Shown here one piece after another: positions 38,154 to 49,223 of a DNA stretch of 64,000 nucleotides (within the stretch, counting starts at the first letter, position 1; the number at the start of each line of letters is the position of its first letter). The notes under the pieces are model-generated. The model made no database searches, was not told the origin of the DNA, and saw only the letters and a program-made list of their open reading frames with translations. The translations under genes were made by a program, and so were the position numbers. Source of the DNA: Liquorilactobacillus nagelii DSM 13675 (GTDB taxonomy: Bacteria > Bacillota > Bacilli > Lactobacillales > Lactobacillaceae); NCBI RefSeq assembly GCF_019444005.1, contig NZ_CP049304.1:620001-684000 (forward strand), given 5' to 3'.

Positions 38154-40220
38154 ATGACACATACAATGTTATTAGAAATTGGTTTAGAAGAAATTCCTGC
38201 ACATGTAGTAACTCCGAGTGTTCAACAATTGGCCGAGCGTCTAAAAGAATTTTTGCAAGAACAGCGGTTAGACTTTGAAAAACTGCAAACTTACTCAACT
38301 CCCCGCAGATTAGCTGTTAAAATTTCAGGCTTAGCCGACCAACAACCAGATGTTGAAGAAGAAGCTAAGGGACCAGCTAAGAAGATTGCTTTACAAGCTG
38401 ATGGTAGCTGGTCGAAGGCGGCTATCGGTTTTACTCGGGGTCAAAAAATGACACCGGATGATATTTATTTTAAAGAATTAAAAGGAACTGAATATGTATA
38501 TGTTAAGAAGTTCATTGCTGGAAAAACAGCAGCTGAAATCTTGCCGGACTTAAAAAAAGTTGTTGCGGCAATGAATTTTCCGACGATGATGCGCTGGGGA
38601 AACAATGATTTTAAGTATATTCGGCCAATTCGCTGGATTGTTGCTTTATTAGATCAAGAAGTTATTAACTTCAAGTTATTGAATATTACTACTGGTCGAA
38701 AAACGCAGGGACATCGCTTTTTAGGGCATCAGATTGAATTATCAGCGGCAACGGATTATCCACAAAGCTTAGAAAGTGTTGCTGTAATAGCGGATGCTGC
38801 CAAACGTAAAACAATGATAAAAAACCAAATTGCAAAATTAGCGCAAGAACATGATTGGAAAATTGTTGTTGAAGCTGATTTATTAGAAGAAGTCAATAAT
38901 TTAGTTGAATATCCGACGGTTTTTGCAGGTAGTTTTGCCGAGAAATATTTGCAGATTCCTGATGAAGTTTTAATTACTTCAATGCGTGATCATCAACGAT
39001 TTTTCTATGTTCGTGATCAGCAAGGAAAATTATTACCATATTTTGTTTCGGTTCGTAATGGAAATCAGCAATTTTTAGCTAATGTGATTGCTGGAAACGA
39101 AAAGGTTTTAACAGCTCGCTTGGAAGATGCTGCCTTCTTCTATCAAGAAGATCAAAAAACTTCTTTGTCGCAGTATGTCGCTAAGTTAGAGCATGTCATG
39201 TTCCATGATAAAATCGGGACAATGGCGGAAAAAATGCAGCGCGTTGGTTATTTGAGTCAGTCAATCGCCGAACAAGTAGGCTTAAATTCAGCGGAACAAA
39301 AAGATTTACAGCGAGCAGCGGCAATTTATAAATTTGATTTAGTAACGGGAATGGTTGGCGAGTTTTCTGAATTGCAAGGTGTGATGGGTGAAAAGTATGC
39401 CTTGCTTCAAGGTGAAACACCAGCCGTTGCCACGGCTATTCGGGAACATTACTTGCCAACTGAAGCTGGTGGCAAACTACCAGCGACTAAAGTTGGAGCG
39501 GTCTTAGCAATTGCTGACAAACTTGATAGTATTACCGATTTTTTTGCTGCAGGGATGTTACCATCAGGGTCAAACGATCCATATGCTCTCCGTCGTCAAG
39601 CAGCGGGAATTATTCGAATTTGTTTGGAATTTGACTGGCCATTAGCAGTTAAGCCTTTGTTAGCGTTAGTTGCAAGCACAGCGCAACAGCAGCCAGCTTT
39701 ATATCAGAAAATTCAACCAGCTCATGTTGCTGAAGCAACTGAATTTATGATGGATCGGATGCGCAAGCAATTGCAGTTTTTACAGTATCCATTTGATATT
39801 ATTACGGCAGTTGCTGCTCAACCACGTAATACCTTTACTACAATTACTCAAGCTGCAGAGGTTTTACAAGTCCATCGTCAGGAGACAGACTTTAAGCAAA
39901 CAATTGAAGCAGCTAGTCGAGTTTTACGCTTGACTCGCAAAGCAAAGCTTCCAGTTGGAGTGAAGGTTCAACCAGCATTATTTGAAAATGAAACAGAAGC
40001 GAAATTAAATCAGGCGGTGGCAACAGCTAAAACAACTGGTACGTTGGAAGAAGATTATCAGCAACTTCAAAAATTACGCGAACCAATTGAAGCGTATTTC
40101 GATCAAACGATGGTAATGAGTCCAAAGCAACAACTCCAACAAAATCGGCTAGCTCAATTAAAACAGTTAGCTAAATTGTTCCAACCGTTTGGTGATTTAA
40201 CAGCTATTAATGTGAAATAG
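38154..40220 (+). CDS. glyS: Glycine--tRNA ligase beta subunit
   Basis: 688 residues, normal length. The beta subunit binds tRNA-Gly. Family signatures are LLEIGLEEIPAHVV at the N-terminus, MRWGNNDFKYIRPIRW near residue 145, SMRDHQRFFYV near 280 and DPYALRRQA near 475. The Shine-Dalgarno AAGGAGGA lies in the end of glyQ, so translation is coupled. Together with glyQ it is controlled by the upstream glycine T-box. Confidence 0.97.
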   Translation: MTHTMLLEIGLEEIPAHVVTPSVQQLAERLKEFLQEQRLDFEKLQTYSTPRRLAVKISGLADQQPDVEEEAKGPAKKIALQADGSWSKAAIGFTRGQKMTPDDIYFKELKGTEYVYVKKFIAGKTAAEILPDLKKVVAAMNFPTMMRWGNNDFKYIRPIRWIVALLDQEVINFKLLNITTGRKTQGHRFLGHQIELSAATDYPQSLESVAVIADAAKRKTMIKNQIAKLAQEHDWKIVVEADLLEEVNNLVEYPTVFAGSFAEKYLQIPDEVLITSMRDHQRFFYVRDQQGKLLPYFVSVRNGNQQFLANVIAGNEKVLTARLEDAAFFYQEDQKTSLSQYVAKLEHVMFHDKIGTMAEKMQRVGYLSQSIAEQVGLNSAEQKDLQRAAAIYKFDLVTGMVGEFSELQGVMGEKYALLQGETPAVATAIREHYLPTEAGGKLPATKVGAVLAIADKLDSITDFFAAGMLPSGSNDPYALRRQAAGIIRICLEFDWPLAVKPLLALVASTAQQQPALYQKIQPAHVAEATEFMMDRMRKQLQFLQYPFDIITAVAAQPRNTFTTITQAAEVLQVHRQETDFKQTIEAASRVLRLTRKAKLPVGVKVQPALFENETEAKLNQAVATAKTTGTLEEDYQQLQKLREPIEAYFDQTMVMSPKQQLQQNRLAQLKQLAKLFQPFGDLTAINVK

Positions 40221-40245
40221 CTTTAAATTATTCGAGGATTATCGT

Positions 40246-40274
40246 TTGCTTTCTTTAACTTTATGAGGTATCCT
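40246..40274 (+). promoter_or_regulatory. Candidate promoter of dnaG-rpoD
   Basis: TTGCTT at 40246-40251 and TATCCT at 40269-40274, spacing 17. It lies between glyS and the hairpin at 40293, so transcripts starting near 40281 would carry that hairpin in the dnaG leader. Confidence 0.5.
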
Positions 40275-40292
40275 TTAAAAGAGTGTTTATCG

Positions 40293-40319
40293 AAGTCGCA
40301 CAGGTTTTGTGCGGCTTTT
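40293..40319 (+). terminator. Terminator after glyS / in dnaG leader
   Basis: A 10-bp stem AAGTCGCACA (40293-40302) with TGTGCGGCTT (40308-40317) containing one T-G pair, followed by a short T-run. It ends glyQS and, if the promoter at 40246 is used, may attenuate dnaG-rpoD. Confidence 0.7.
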
Positions 40320-40366
40320 GTTAGCCCAGTTGGCTGATTTTTAATGAAAGCGGGGGTCCTAAAACC

Positions 40367-42205
40367 GTGAAACGCATTCCGGAAGAAACGGTTGAACAAA
40401 TACGTTCGAGCGTTAATATTGTCGAAATTGTCAGTCAATACGTTCAGTTGCACAAATCAGGTAAAAATTATTTTGGCCTTTGTCCATTTCATGAAGAAAA
40501 GACGCCTTCTTTTTCAGTGACTGAGGAAAAACAAATTTTTCATTGTTTTTCCTGTCACCGTGGCGGCAATGTTTTCAAGTTTATTATGGAAATTGAAAAC
40601 ATTAGCTTTCCAGAGGCGGTTATTAAAGTTGCTGAATTAGGGGGGATTGATTTACCCAAGTCAGTCACTGAAAGTAATGCGACTGCCGGTTCAGCGGATA
40701 CCCAAGTTGGTCAGTTGCGTCAAATACATTCTTTAGCGGCTGATTTATTTCACCATATTTTAGTCAATACGGAAATTGGTGAAACGGCACTGAAGTATTT
40801 GCATCAACGTGGCTTGACGGACGAAACAATTGAAACTTTTCACTTGGGATATGCACCAGTTCAACAAGTGTTGCTACCATTCTTGGAAGATCGACATTTT
40901 CCGCGTGAGTTGTTAATTCGTTCGGGCTTATTTACCGAAAATGATGCCGGACAACTTTATCAGCGCTTTAAAGAACGGGTACTTTTTCCGATTCGTGATC
41001 CGCAAAAACGGGTAATTGCTTTTTCAGGGCGCTTACTGAAAAAGAATGAGAAACTACCTAAATATCTGAATAGTCCCGAAACATTATTGTTTAATAAACG
41101 TAAAGTGTTGTTTAATTTTGATTTAGCCAAGAGTGAGATTCGGCAGCATGGGTTTGCAATCTTGTTCGAGGGGTTTATGGATGTTATTTCGGCATACCAA
41201 GCCGGAGTGCAGCAAGGTATCGCTTCAATGGGAACTAGTTTGACTAATGAACAAATTTACTTGTTGGAACGGACAACAGATCGTTTATGCTTGTGTTACG
41301 ATGGTGATGATCCTGGTCAAAAAGCAACAGCACGAGCATTACAACTCCTGCAGCCATTAACCAAATTAGAATTAGGTGTGATCCCAATCCCAGGTAAACG
41401 TGATCCGGATGAATACATTAATCAGGAAAGTCCAACGGCTTTTGTAAAGTTAGTTAAAGATGGTCAACAAAATCAGATGTCTTTTTGGTTTTCGTTTTTA
41501 GCAGCTAACCGCAATTTAACTAACGAGAATGATCAGCTGGCATATATTTCTGATATCTTGGAAAAAATTGCTACCGTGGCCTCACCAGTCGCACGCGATT
41601 TGTATTTAGGGCAATTGGCGAAACGGTTTTCTTTAGAGAAAAGAAGTTTAGCGGGACAGTTGCATAGTTTGTTACAACAACGAGCTCGGCAAGACTTTCA
41701 ACAGCAAAAGCAACAACCAGCGTTAGTTGTTGCCAAGCCAGCACCGGCAGCTAAAAATTATCAACGAGTTGAAAAAGCAGAACGTTTGTTGCTTTATCGA
41801 TTGCTGCATAGTTATGATGTACGATTAAAATTGCGTGAAACACCAAATTTTGTTTTTGTCCATGATCAATATCAAACGATTTATCTGCTAGCAGAAGGCT
41901 ATTTTAAACGTTATGATGAGTACGATCCAGCTCGTTTCTTGGACTTTTTAGCTGACGATAAATTGCGACAGCAAATGGTTGAACTGGAGGTAGAAAATCA
42001 TGCGACTGTCAGTTCTAACGAGGAAATTGATGACTGTATTCGGCTGATTACGCAATTATCACCATTAGAAGAGCAATTAACAGCTTTGAAACAGGAGTTA
42101 GAAACTGCTCGGCGAATGAATAATCAAGCGTTGGTTGAGAAACTAACGATAAAATTTGTGGAATTACTGAAACAACGACAGCTGAAGAAATCAGCTTCAT
42201 TTTAA
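40367..42205 (+). CDS. dnaG: DNA primase
   Basis: 612 residues. N-terminal zinc-binding domain with CPFH (about residue 38) and CFSC (about 59); the catalytic core with the TOPRIM signatures LFEGFMD (about 267) and CYDGDDPGQKA (about 307); a C-terminal helicase-binding domain from about 450. It synthesises RNA primers at the fork. The start is GTG 40367, after GCGGGGGT. rpoD follows 12 bases after its stop, the classical dnaG-rpoD pair. Confidence 0.97.
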   Translation: MKRIPEETVEQIRSSVNIVEIVSQYVQLHKSGKNYFGLCPFHEEKTPSFSVTEEKQIFHCFSCHRGGNVFKFIMEIENISFPEAVIKVAELGGIDLPKSVTESNATAGSADTQVGQLRQIHSLAADLFHHILVNTEIGETALKYLHQRGLTDETIETFHLGYAPVQQVLLPFLEDRHFPRELLIRSGLFTENDAGQLYQRFKERVLFPIRDPQKRVIAFSGRLLKKNEKLPKYLNSPETLLFNKRKVLFNFDLAKSEIRQHGFAILFEGFMDVISAYQAGVQQGIASMGTSLTNEQIYLLERTTDRLCLCYDGDDPGQKATARALQLLQPLTKLELGVIPIPGKRDPDEYINQESPTAFVKLVKDGQQNQMSFWFSFLAANRNLTNENDQLAYISDILEKIATVASPVARDLYLGQLAKRFSLEKRSLAGQLHSLLQQRARQDFQQQKQQPALVVAKPAPAAKNYQRVEKAERLLLYRLLHSYDVRLKLRETPNFVFVHDQYQTIYLLAEGYFKRYDEYDPARFLDFLADDKLRQQMVELEVENHATVSSNEEIDDCIRLITQLSPLEEQLTALKQELETARRMNNQALVEKLTIKFVELLKQRQLKKSASF

Positions 42206-42217
42206 GGAGGCTGCACT

Positions 42218-43339
42218 ATGGCAGAAGAGAAAATGAATAATGAAAATGCTGCTTATACCAAAGCTTTACGACAAACGATTAGAAAATTTAAACCGGAAAA
42301 GCAGATTAGTTATGATGAATTAACTAAAAAGTTGGCAGCACCATTTGAACTTGATAGTAAACAAATGGAAAAATTGATCCAACGAATTGAAGATGCTGGA
42401 ATTTCAGTTGTTGATGAAAAAGGGGAGCCTAGTGAACATAGTTTAAAGGTTGCTTCTAAAGAAGCTGATAAAGCTACTAAGGATCGTGATGTTAGTGCGC
42501 CAGTTGGGGTTAAGATTAATGATCCAGTGCGGATGTATCTCAAAGAAATCGGCCGAGTTGATTTGTTAACGGCAGATGAAGAAGTAGCATTAGCTTTAAG
42601 AATCGAACAGGGTGACGAAGAAGCTAAGCAGCGGCTAGCTGAGGCAAACTTACGATTAGTAGTTTCAATTGCCAAACGTTATGTTGGTCGAGGAATGTCG
42701 TTTCTGGATTTAATTCAAGAAGGAAACATGGGTTTGATGAAGGCAGTTGAAAAGTTTGATTACCGTAAAGGTTTCAAATTCTCAACTTACGCTACTTGGT
42801 GGATACGGCAAGCAATTACACGTGCTATTGCTGACCAAGCACGGACAATTCGAATTCCAGTTCATATGGTGGAAACCATTAACAAGTTGATTCGAATTCA
42901 GCGGCAAATGTTGCAAGATTTAGGTCGAGAACCTACGCCAGAAGAAATTGGCGCAGAAATGGATATGCCGACGGATAAAGTTCGAGAAATTCTAAAGATT
43001 GCTCAAGAGCCAGTTTCTTTAGAAACACCAATTGGCGAAGAGGACGATTCACATTTAGGTGATTTTATTGAAGATCATGATGCTACTAGTCCCGCTGATC
43101 ACGCAGCGTACGAATTATTAAAAGAACAGTTGGAAAGTGTCTTAGATACTTTGACCGATCGAGAAGAAAATGTTTTACGATTGCGTTTTGGTTTAGATGA
43201 TGGTCGAACTCGAACTTTGGAAGAAGTTGGCAAGGTGTTTGGAGTTACCCGTGAACGTATACGGCAAATTGAAGCTAAAGCTTTGCGTAAATTGCGTCAT
43301 CCTTCACGCTCGAAGCAGTTACGTGATTTTTTGGAATAA
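42218..43339 (+). CDS. rpoD: Primary sigma factor RpoD/SigA
   Basis: 373 residues, the usual size for Gram-positive SigA. Region 1.2 starts at [16 protein letters not shown] (about 103); region 2 contains [17 protein letters not shown], used for -10 recognition and melting (about 188); region 4.2 contains the -35-binding helix-turn-helix [20 protein letters not shown] (about 330-350). ATG 42218 follows AAGGAGG. No good terminator follows, so rpoD transcripts may run into the leader at 43344-43602. Confidence 0.98.
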   Translation: MAEEKMNNENAAYTKALRQTIRKFKPEKQISYDELTKKLAAPFELDSKQMEKLIQRIEDAGISVVDEKGEPSEHSLKVASKEADKATKDRDVSAPVGVKINDPVRMYLKEIGRVDLLTADEEVALALRIEQGDEEAKQRLAEANLRLVVSIAKRYVGRGMSFLDLIQEGNMGLMKAVEKFDYRKGFKFSTYATWWIRQAITRAIADQARTIRIPVHMVETINKLIRIQRQMLQDLGREPTPEEIGAEMDMPTDKVREILKIAQEPVSLETPIGEEDDSHLGDFIEDHDATSPADHAAYELLKEQLESVLDTLTDREENVLRLRFGLDDGRTRTLEEVGKVFGVTRERIRQIEAKALRKLRHPSRSKQLRDFLE

Positions 43340-43343
43340 AGAA

Positions 43344-43371
43344 TTGCAATTTTATTAAAAAAGTGTATGAT
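43344..43371 (+). promoter_or_regulatory. Promoter of the mccA-mccB leader
   Basis: TTGCAA at 43344-43349, 16-base spacer, TATGAT at 43366-43371. Transcription would start near 43378, giving a leader of about 250 bases before mccA that contains a short ORF and a terminator. Confidence 0.6.
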
Positions 43372-43402
43372 TAAATCAACTTAAGAAAAGGAGATGGAAC
43401 TT

Positions 43403-43498
43403 TTGACAGCTTATAAACTTGCAGCTAACACATGTTGTTGTCGTATTTCGCGTTTAGCCACGCGGATGCGACTATTTGGCATGCAAGTTTTGAATTGA
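43403..43498 (+). CDS. 31-residue Cys-Cys-Cys leader peptide (candidate cysteine attenuator)
   Basis: TTG 43403 lies nine bases after a strong GGAG (43390-43393, in AAAAGGAGATGG) and opens a 31-codon frame ending TGA 43496-43498. Residues 11-13 are three consecutive Cys, all TGT (43433-43441); the rest is basic (RISRLATRMRLFG), with net positive charge and no signal peptide. It lies in the leader of mccA-mccB, genes that make cysteine from homocysteine, with a terminator between. Function is inferred: ribosome stalling at the Cys codons when Cys-tRNA is short. A functional small cationic peptide is an alternative. Confidence 0.7.
   Translation: MTAYKLAANTCCCRISRLATRMRLFGMQVLN
43440..43472 (+). 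other. Hairpin A of the mccA leader, immediately after the Cys codons
   Basis: Outer stem GTCGTAT (43440-43446) with ATGCGAC (43466-43472), one T-G pair, and inner stem CGCGT (43449-43453) with ACGCG (43460-43464), loop TTAGCC. Its 5' strand begins inside the third Cys codon, so a ribosome stalled at the Cys codons would block it. It is inside the short ORF. Confidence 0.6.
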
Positions 43499-43539
43499 AT
43501 GACATTAAGTTTTAAATTTTAATTAATTCAAGTTTGCAT
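43481..43539 (+). other. Hairpin B of the mccA leader
   Basis: ATGCAA (43481-43486) pairs with TTGCAT (43534-43539) and TTGAATT (43490-43496) with AATTCAA (43525-43531), separated by a small internal loop. It spans the stop codon of the short ORF, so a ribosome at the stop would disrupt it. Confidence 0.5.
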
Positions 43540-43569
43540 AGTTAAAAGTTAGACATCTTCAGCGGACGA

Positions 43570-43602
43570 GGCGCGAATCAAATTTTTGATTCGTGCCTTT
43601 TT
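43570..43602 (+). terminator. Intrinsic terminator in the mccA leader
   Basis: A 12-bp stem (43570-43581 with 43586-43597, GGCGCGAATCAA with one G-T pair), four-base loop and five T at 43598-43602. It precedes the mccA Shine-Dalgarno by about 13 bases and probably also ends dnaG-rpoD readthrough. Confidence 0.85.
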
Positions 43603-43629
43603 GTTTGCAAAAACAAGGAGGAATGTTAA

Positions 43630-45716
<2,087 letters not shown>

Positions 45717-46007
45717 CCAAGTTTTATTAGGTAGTTTAAATTATCAGTGTGTTCCGCAAAATGGAGAAGTTTACAGTTAACAGGAATTGCTGCTCGTAGA
45801 GTCTTTATTATCAGCAATTGAGTTTAACTTGAGTTTTTCGCTGGGCGGTTCATGCTTTTTTTATGGAATTAAAAGCCAGGTACAGCAATAACTTACCAAG
45901 GGTTTAGGGTTATTAGTTGCAGAAGAAAGAATGAGAAAAGGGTTTTTTTAAGATTTTAAGTCAGCTATAATTTAAAGTAAGGAATTTAGAGGGAGTTGGA
46001 AATTGAG
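45717..46007 (+). other. Intergenic region between mccB and trmK with an imperfect long hairpin
   Basis: About 290 bases without a credible gene. A two-part stem, AGTTAA (45775-45780) with TTAACT (45824-45829) and AATTGCTG (45785-45792) with CAGCAATT (45812-45819), is followed by a short T-run at 45834-45838 and another of seven T from 45856. A TATAAT at 45966-45971 may be the trmK -10, but no good -35 precedes it. One plus-strand frame is interrupted by only two stops over about 80 codons, which hints at a decayed ORF but matches nothing I know. Confidence 0.45.
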
Positions 46008-46706
46008 ATGGATGCATATCATTTATCACGCCGTTTGCAAACAGTAGCGGGGTTTGTTTTGTCTGGATCGCGGTTGGCTGATATTGGTTCTGATCATGCT
46101 TATTTGCCGGCATATTTAGCCATGAACAAAAAAATTAAATGGGCAATTGCCGGTGAGGTTGTTGCTGGCCCCTATCAAAATGCTGTTCACGAAATTCGGC
46201 AGCTGCATTTAGAAAATCTAGTCGCAACAAGACAAGCCGATGGATTAGCAGCAATTCATGTAGATGAAGAAATTGATGTAGTTACGATTTGCGGGATGGG
46301 TGGTAGTCTGATTTGTCAAATTTTAACGGCTGGTTTTGATCAATTAAATAAACGGCCGCGTTTGATTTTGCAGCCGAATGTTAATGAAGTTGCTGTTCGA
46401 CATTGGCTAATCAGAAATTCTTATCAAATAGTGGCAGAAGAAATTGTTGCAGAGGATCGACACATTTACGAAATTATTGTTGCTGACCCGATAAAAGAGC
46501 CAATTACTTTGACAACTACTGAATATTTATTTGGCCCGTTACTATTACAAGCTAAATCGCCAGCTTTTATTCAAAAATGGCAAGGAGAAAAACTAAAGCT
46601 GCAGCGAGTTTTAGCACAGCTTACCCAAGCACAAAATGAGCCGGTTGCCAAAGAACAGGAATTGCAACAAAAAATCAAGTTAATTGAGGAGGTATTAAAT
46701 GACTAA
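46008..46706 (+). CDS. trmK: tRNA (adenine(22)-N(1))-methyltransferase TrmK
   Basis: 232 residues. TrmK methylates A22 of tRNA using SAM. The SAM motif LADIGSDHAYLPAYL is near residues 24-38, the catalytic-region signature ICGMGGSLI near 93 and LQPNVNEVAVRHWL near 120. ATG 46008 is preferred over TTG 45996, which overlaps the GGGAG. Its 3' end overlaps the Nif3-family gene by eight bases; this pair, often downstream of rpoD, is conserved in Firmicutes. Confidence 0.93.
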   Translation: MDAYHLSRRLQTVAGFVLSGSRLADIGSDHAYLPAYLAMNKKIKWAIAGEVVAGPYQNAVHEIRQLHLENLVATRQADGLAAIHVDEEIDVVTICGMGGSLICQILTAGFDQLNKRPRLILQPNVNEVAVRHWLIRNSYQIVAEEIVAEDRHIYEIIVADPIKEPITLTTTEYLFGPLLLQAKSPAFIQKWQGEKLKLQRVLAQLTQAQNEPVAKEQELQQKIKLIEEVLND

Positions 46707-47814
46707 AGCAGCGGCGGTTATTGAACGCTTTGAACAGTTTGCCCCGCAGACAATTGCTGAAAAAGGTGATCCAGTGGGACTTCAACTGGGTAGTTTAACA
46801 ACTGAAATTAAAAAGATGATGATAACATTAGATGTTCGTCCTGAAGTCGTGGCTGAAGCGGTTAAGAATAAGGTTAATTTTATTTTTGCTCATCATCCAG
46901 CGATGTTCCATCCAATCAAAAGCTTTGATTTGGCAGTTCCCCAAAATCAGATGTATGCGGAATTGTTGAAACACCAAATTACGGTTTATGGGGCACATAC
47001 TAATCTTGATAATGCCAATGGTGGGATGAATGATTGGTTGGCTTCAACTTTAAATTTGCAACAAACAAGCGCTCTTTTGCCAAAACGGGAGTTGCCTTTA
47101 CAGCAATTAGTTGTTTATGTTCCGCAAGTGGCAGCAAACTCAGTTCGACAAGCTTTAAGTGCTGCCGGAGCAGGGACAATTGGTGAATATCAGGGATGTT
47201 CTTATTCAACTGACGGGACAGGCCGTTTTTTACCGGGAGAAAAGACTCATCCAGCAATTGGGCAGCCGTTAGTGGCAAGTAGTGTTACCGAAGAAAAAAT
47301 CGAAGTTATCATTCGGCCAAACCAAGCCGCCAAAGTTATTAAGGCTTTGTTAGCTGCTCATCCATATGAAGAGCCAGTTTATTATTTGACAGCTATTCAC
47401 GGATTAAATGAAAAATATGGGATGGGTCGAGTTGGTAACTTACCCCAGGAAATGACGATCAAAGAATTAGCTGTTTTCTGCAAGCGAGTCTTTAATCTAA
47501 GTGGTGTTCGAGTTGTGGCGCCTGACTTGCACCGTTTAGTTAAACGAGTAGCGATTTTAGGCGGCAGTGGCGGTCAGTTTTATGCAGCAGCCGTTAAAGC
47601 TGGCGCTGATATTTATTTGACTGGTGATTTGTCTTACCATACAGCACATGATATCTATGCTTCGCAGTTGGCAGCAATTGATTTGGGCCATCATGTTGAA
47701 AGTATTTGTAAACCACAACTTGCCAAACTGTTTAATACTTGGAAACAAGAAAATAATTGGTCATTTCCAATTATTCAATCAAAAATTTCAACTGACCCAT
47801 TTCAATTTTTTTAA
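46699..47814 (+). CDS. Nif3-like dinuclear metal-binding protein (YqfO type)
   Basis: 371 residues. NIF3/DUF34 family with metal-binding motifs FAHHPAMFHP (about 55), YGAHTNLDNANGGMND (about 97) and DLGHHVESICKP near residue 333; the extra middle domain (about 125-230) is the PII-like insertion of YqfO proteins. Often called a GTP cyclohydrolase I type 2 homolog, but its function is not established. ATG 46699 follows GAGGAGG inside trmK, giving translational coupling. Confidence 0.9.
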   Translation: MTKAAAVIERFEQFAPQTIAEKGDPVGLQLGSLTTEIKKMMITLDVRPEVVAEAVKNKVNFIFAHHPAMFHPIKSFDLAVPQNQMYAELLKHQITVYGAHTNLDNANGGMNDWLASTLNLQQTSALLPKRELPLQQLVVYVPQVAANSVRQALSAAGAGTIGEYQGCSYSTDGTGRFLPGEKTHPAIGQPLVASSVTEEKIEVIIRPNQAAKVIKALLAAHPYEEPVYYLTAIHGLNEKYGMGRVGNLPQEMTIKELAVFCKRVFNLSGVRVVAPDLHRLVKRVAILGGSGGQFYAAAVKAGADIYLTGDLSYHTAHDIYASQLAAIDLGHHVESICKPQLAKLFNTWKQENNWSFPIIQSKISTDPFQFF

Positions 47815-47842
47815 AACAAATTAAATTAAAGGATGTGTTTAG

Positions 47843-49090
47843 ATGCCATACCCCAAACTTGCGACACGTTTTATTAGATATGCACAACAGGAAACTCGTT
47901 CAAATGAGCAGTCAGTAACTATTCCATCAACTCGTAATCAATTAAAATTTGCCCGAGAATTAGTTGCTGAATTACAAAACATCGGTCTGAGCAATGTTCG
48001 CATCTCTCAAAAAAGTGCTTATGTTTTAGCGACTATACCAAGTAATTTATCAGCAGATTATGCACTGGTTCCGAAGATCGGGTTCATTGCTCACTTAGAT
48101 ACAGCCGACTTTAATGCGAAAAACATTCAACCGCAGTTGCATCAAAATTATGACGGAAAATCAGTTATTCCGTTGGCTGATAGCGGCTATCAGCTTGATC
48201 CGGCGGAGTTTCCTAATTTAAAGAATTACGTTGGACAGGATTTGATTACGACAGACGGCACTACTTTGTTGGGAGCAGATGATAAAGCGGGTGTTGCCGA
48301 AATTATTACCGCTGCTGAATATTTACTGACTCATCCGGAAGTTAAACATGGTACGATTCAAATCGGTATTGGACCAGATGAAGAAATTGGAACTGGTGCT
48401 GATAATTTTGAGGTGGCTGAATTTGGAGCTGATTTTGCCTATACGGTGGATGGTGGACCACTGGGTGAATTAGAATACGAGACCTTTAATGCCGCCCAAG
48501 CTAAAATTAAATTAATTGGTAAAAATGTTCATCCCGCGACTGCTAAGGGGGTAATGATCAATGCCTTACAATTAGCCATGAATTTTCAGGCTCAATTACC
48601 CGCAGATGAAGTACCGGAAAAAACTGAAGGGCGACAAGGATTTTTTCATTTAGTTGATTTGAATGGAACGGTTGATCAAGCTGAAATGACTTACATTATT
48701 CGCGATCATGATCGTGCCAAATTTGAAAGCCGGAAAGAATTGCTGCGGCAAATTGCTGCTCGAATGAATGCAGAGTTTAAAGAAGAACGAGTACTAGTTG
48801 ATTTAACTGATCAGTATTATAATATGCGTGAAGTAATTGAAAAAGATATGACTTCGGTTGAATTAGCTAAGTTGGCCATGGAACAGTTGGGGATTAAGCC
48901 AGTTGTTTATCCAGTTCGTGGTGGAACAGATGGATCAAAACTTTCCTTTATGGGTCTGCCAACCCCGAACTTGTTTGCCGGTGGTGAGAATATGCACTCA
49001 AGATTTGAATTTGTTTCAATTCAAGTTATGGAACAAGCGGTTGACTTGATCTTGAAAATTGTGAGTTTAGCAGTTGAGCAAAAAAGTTAA
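47843..49090 (+). CDS. pepT: Peptidase T (tripeptide aminopeptidase)
   Basis: 415 residues, M20B metallopeptidase. Two-zinc site motifs: FIAHLDTAD (about 81), GADDKAGVAEI (about 143), GPDEEIGTGAD (about 176) and VDGGPLGELEYE (about 201). It removes N-terminal residues from tripeptides in the cytoplasm, part of the peptide-based nitrogen nutrition of lactic acid bacteria. ATG 47843 follows AAAGGATG. The clpB promoter overlaps its stop codon. Confidence 0.95.
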   Translation: MPYPKLATRFIRYAQQETRSNEQSVTIPSTRNQLKFARELVAELQNIGLSNVRISQKSAYVLATIPSNLSADYALVPKIGFIAHLDTADFNAKNIQPQLHQNYDGKSVIPLADSGYQLDPAEFPNLKNYVGQDLITTDGTTLLGADDKAGVAEIITAAEYLLTHPEVKHGTIQIGIGPDEEIGTGADNFEVAEFGADFAYTVDGGPLGELEYETFNAAQAKIKLIGKNVHPATAKGVMINALQLAMNFQAQLPADEVPEKTEGRQGFFHLVDLNGTVDQAEMTYIIRDHDRAKFESRKELLRQIAARMNAEFKEERVLVDLTDQYYNMREVIEKDMTSVELAKLAMEQLGIKPVVYPVRGGTDGSKLSFMGLPTPNLFAGGENMHSRFEFVSIQVMEQAVDLILKIVSLAVEQKS

Positions 49091-49115
49091 CACGAACAAA
49101 CGTTTGGTATATAAT
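49087..49115 (+). promoter_or_regulatory. Promoter of clpB
   Basis: TTAACA at 49087-49092, 17-base spacer, TATAAT at 49110-49115. The -35 covers the pepT stop. I found no CIRCE and no CtsR box (GGTCAAA tandem repeat) around it, although clpB is CtsR controlled in many Firmicutes. Confidence 0.65.
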
Positions 49116-49135
49116 GAAAATGTAAGCAAGTAAAG

Positions 49136-49188
49136 AAAGGCCAGGTGGTTGAACGACTCGTCGATGAGTGTTACTATCTGGGCTTTTT
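49136..49188 (+). terminator. Terminator-like hairpin in the clpB leader
   Basis: Outer stem AAAGGCCAG (49136-49144) with CTGGGCTTT (49178-49186), one mismatch; inner stem AACGACTC (49152-49159) with GAGTGTT (49166-49172), one bulge; then T-run 49184-49188. It lies downstream of the clpB promoter and 36 bases before the gene, so it can act as an attenuator or end pepT transcripts. Confidence 0.65.
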
Positions 49189-49223
49189 AACGTCTAAATT
49201 AGCAATAAAAGTGAGGTATAAAA

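Noticed and set aside
45717..46007. Serine acetyltransferase (cysE) remnant after mccB, as often follows in lactobacilli
   Set aside because: No hexapeptide-repeat or other CysE signature in any frame.
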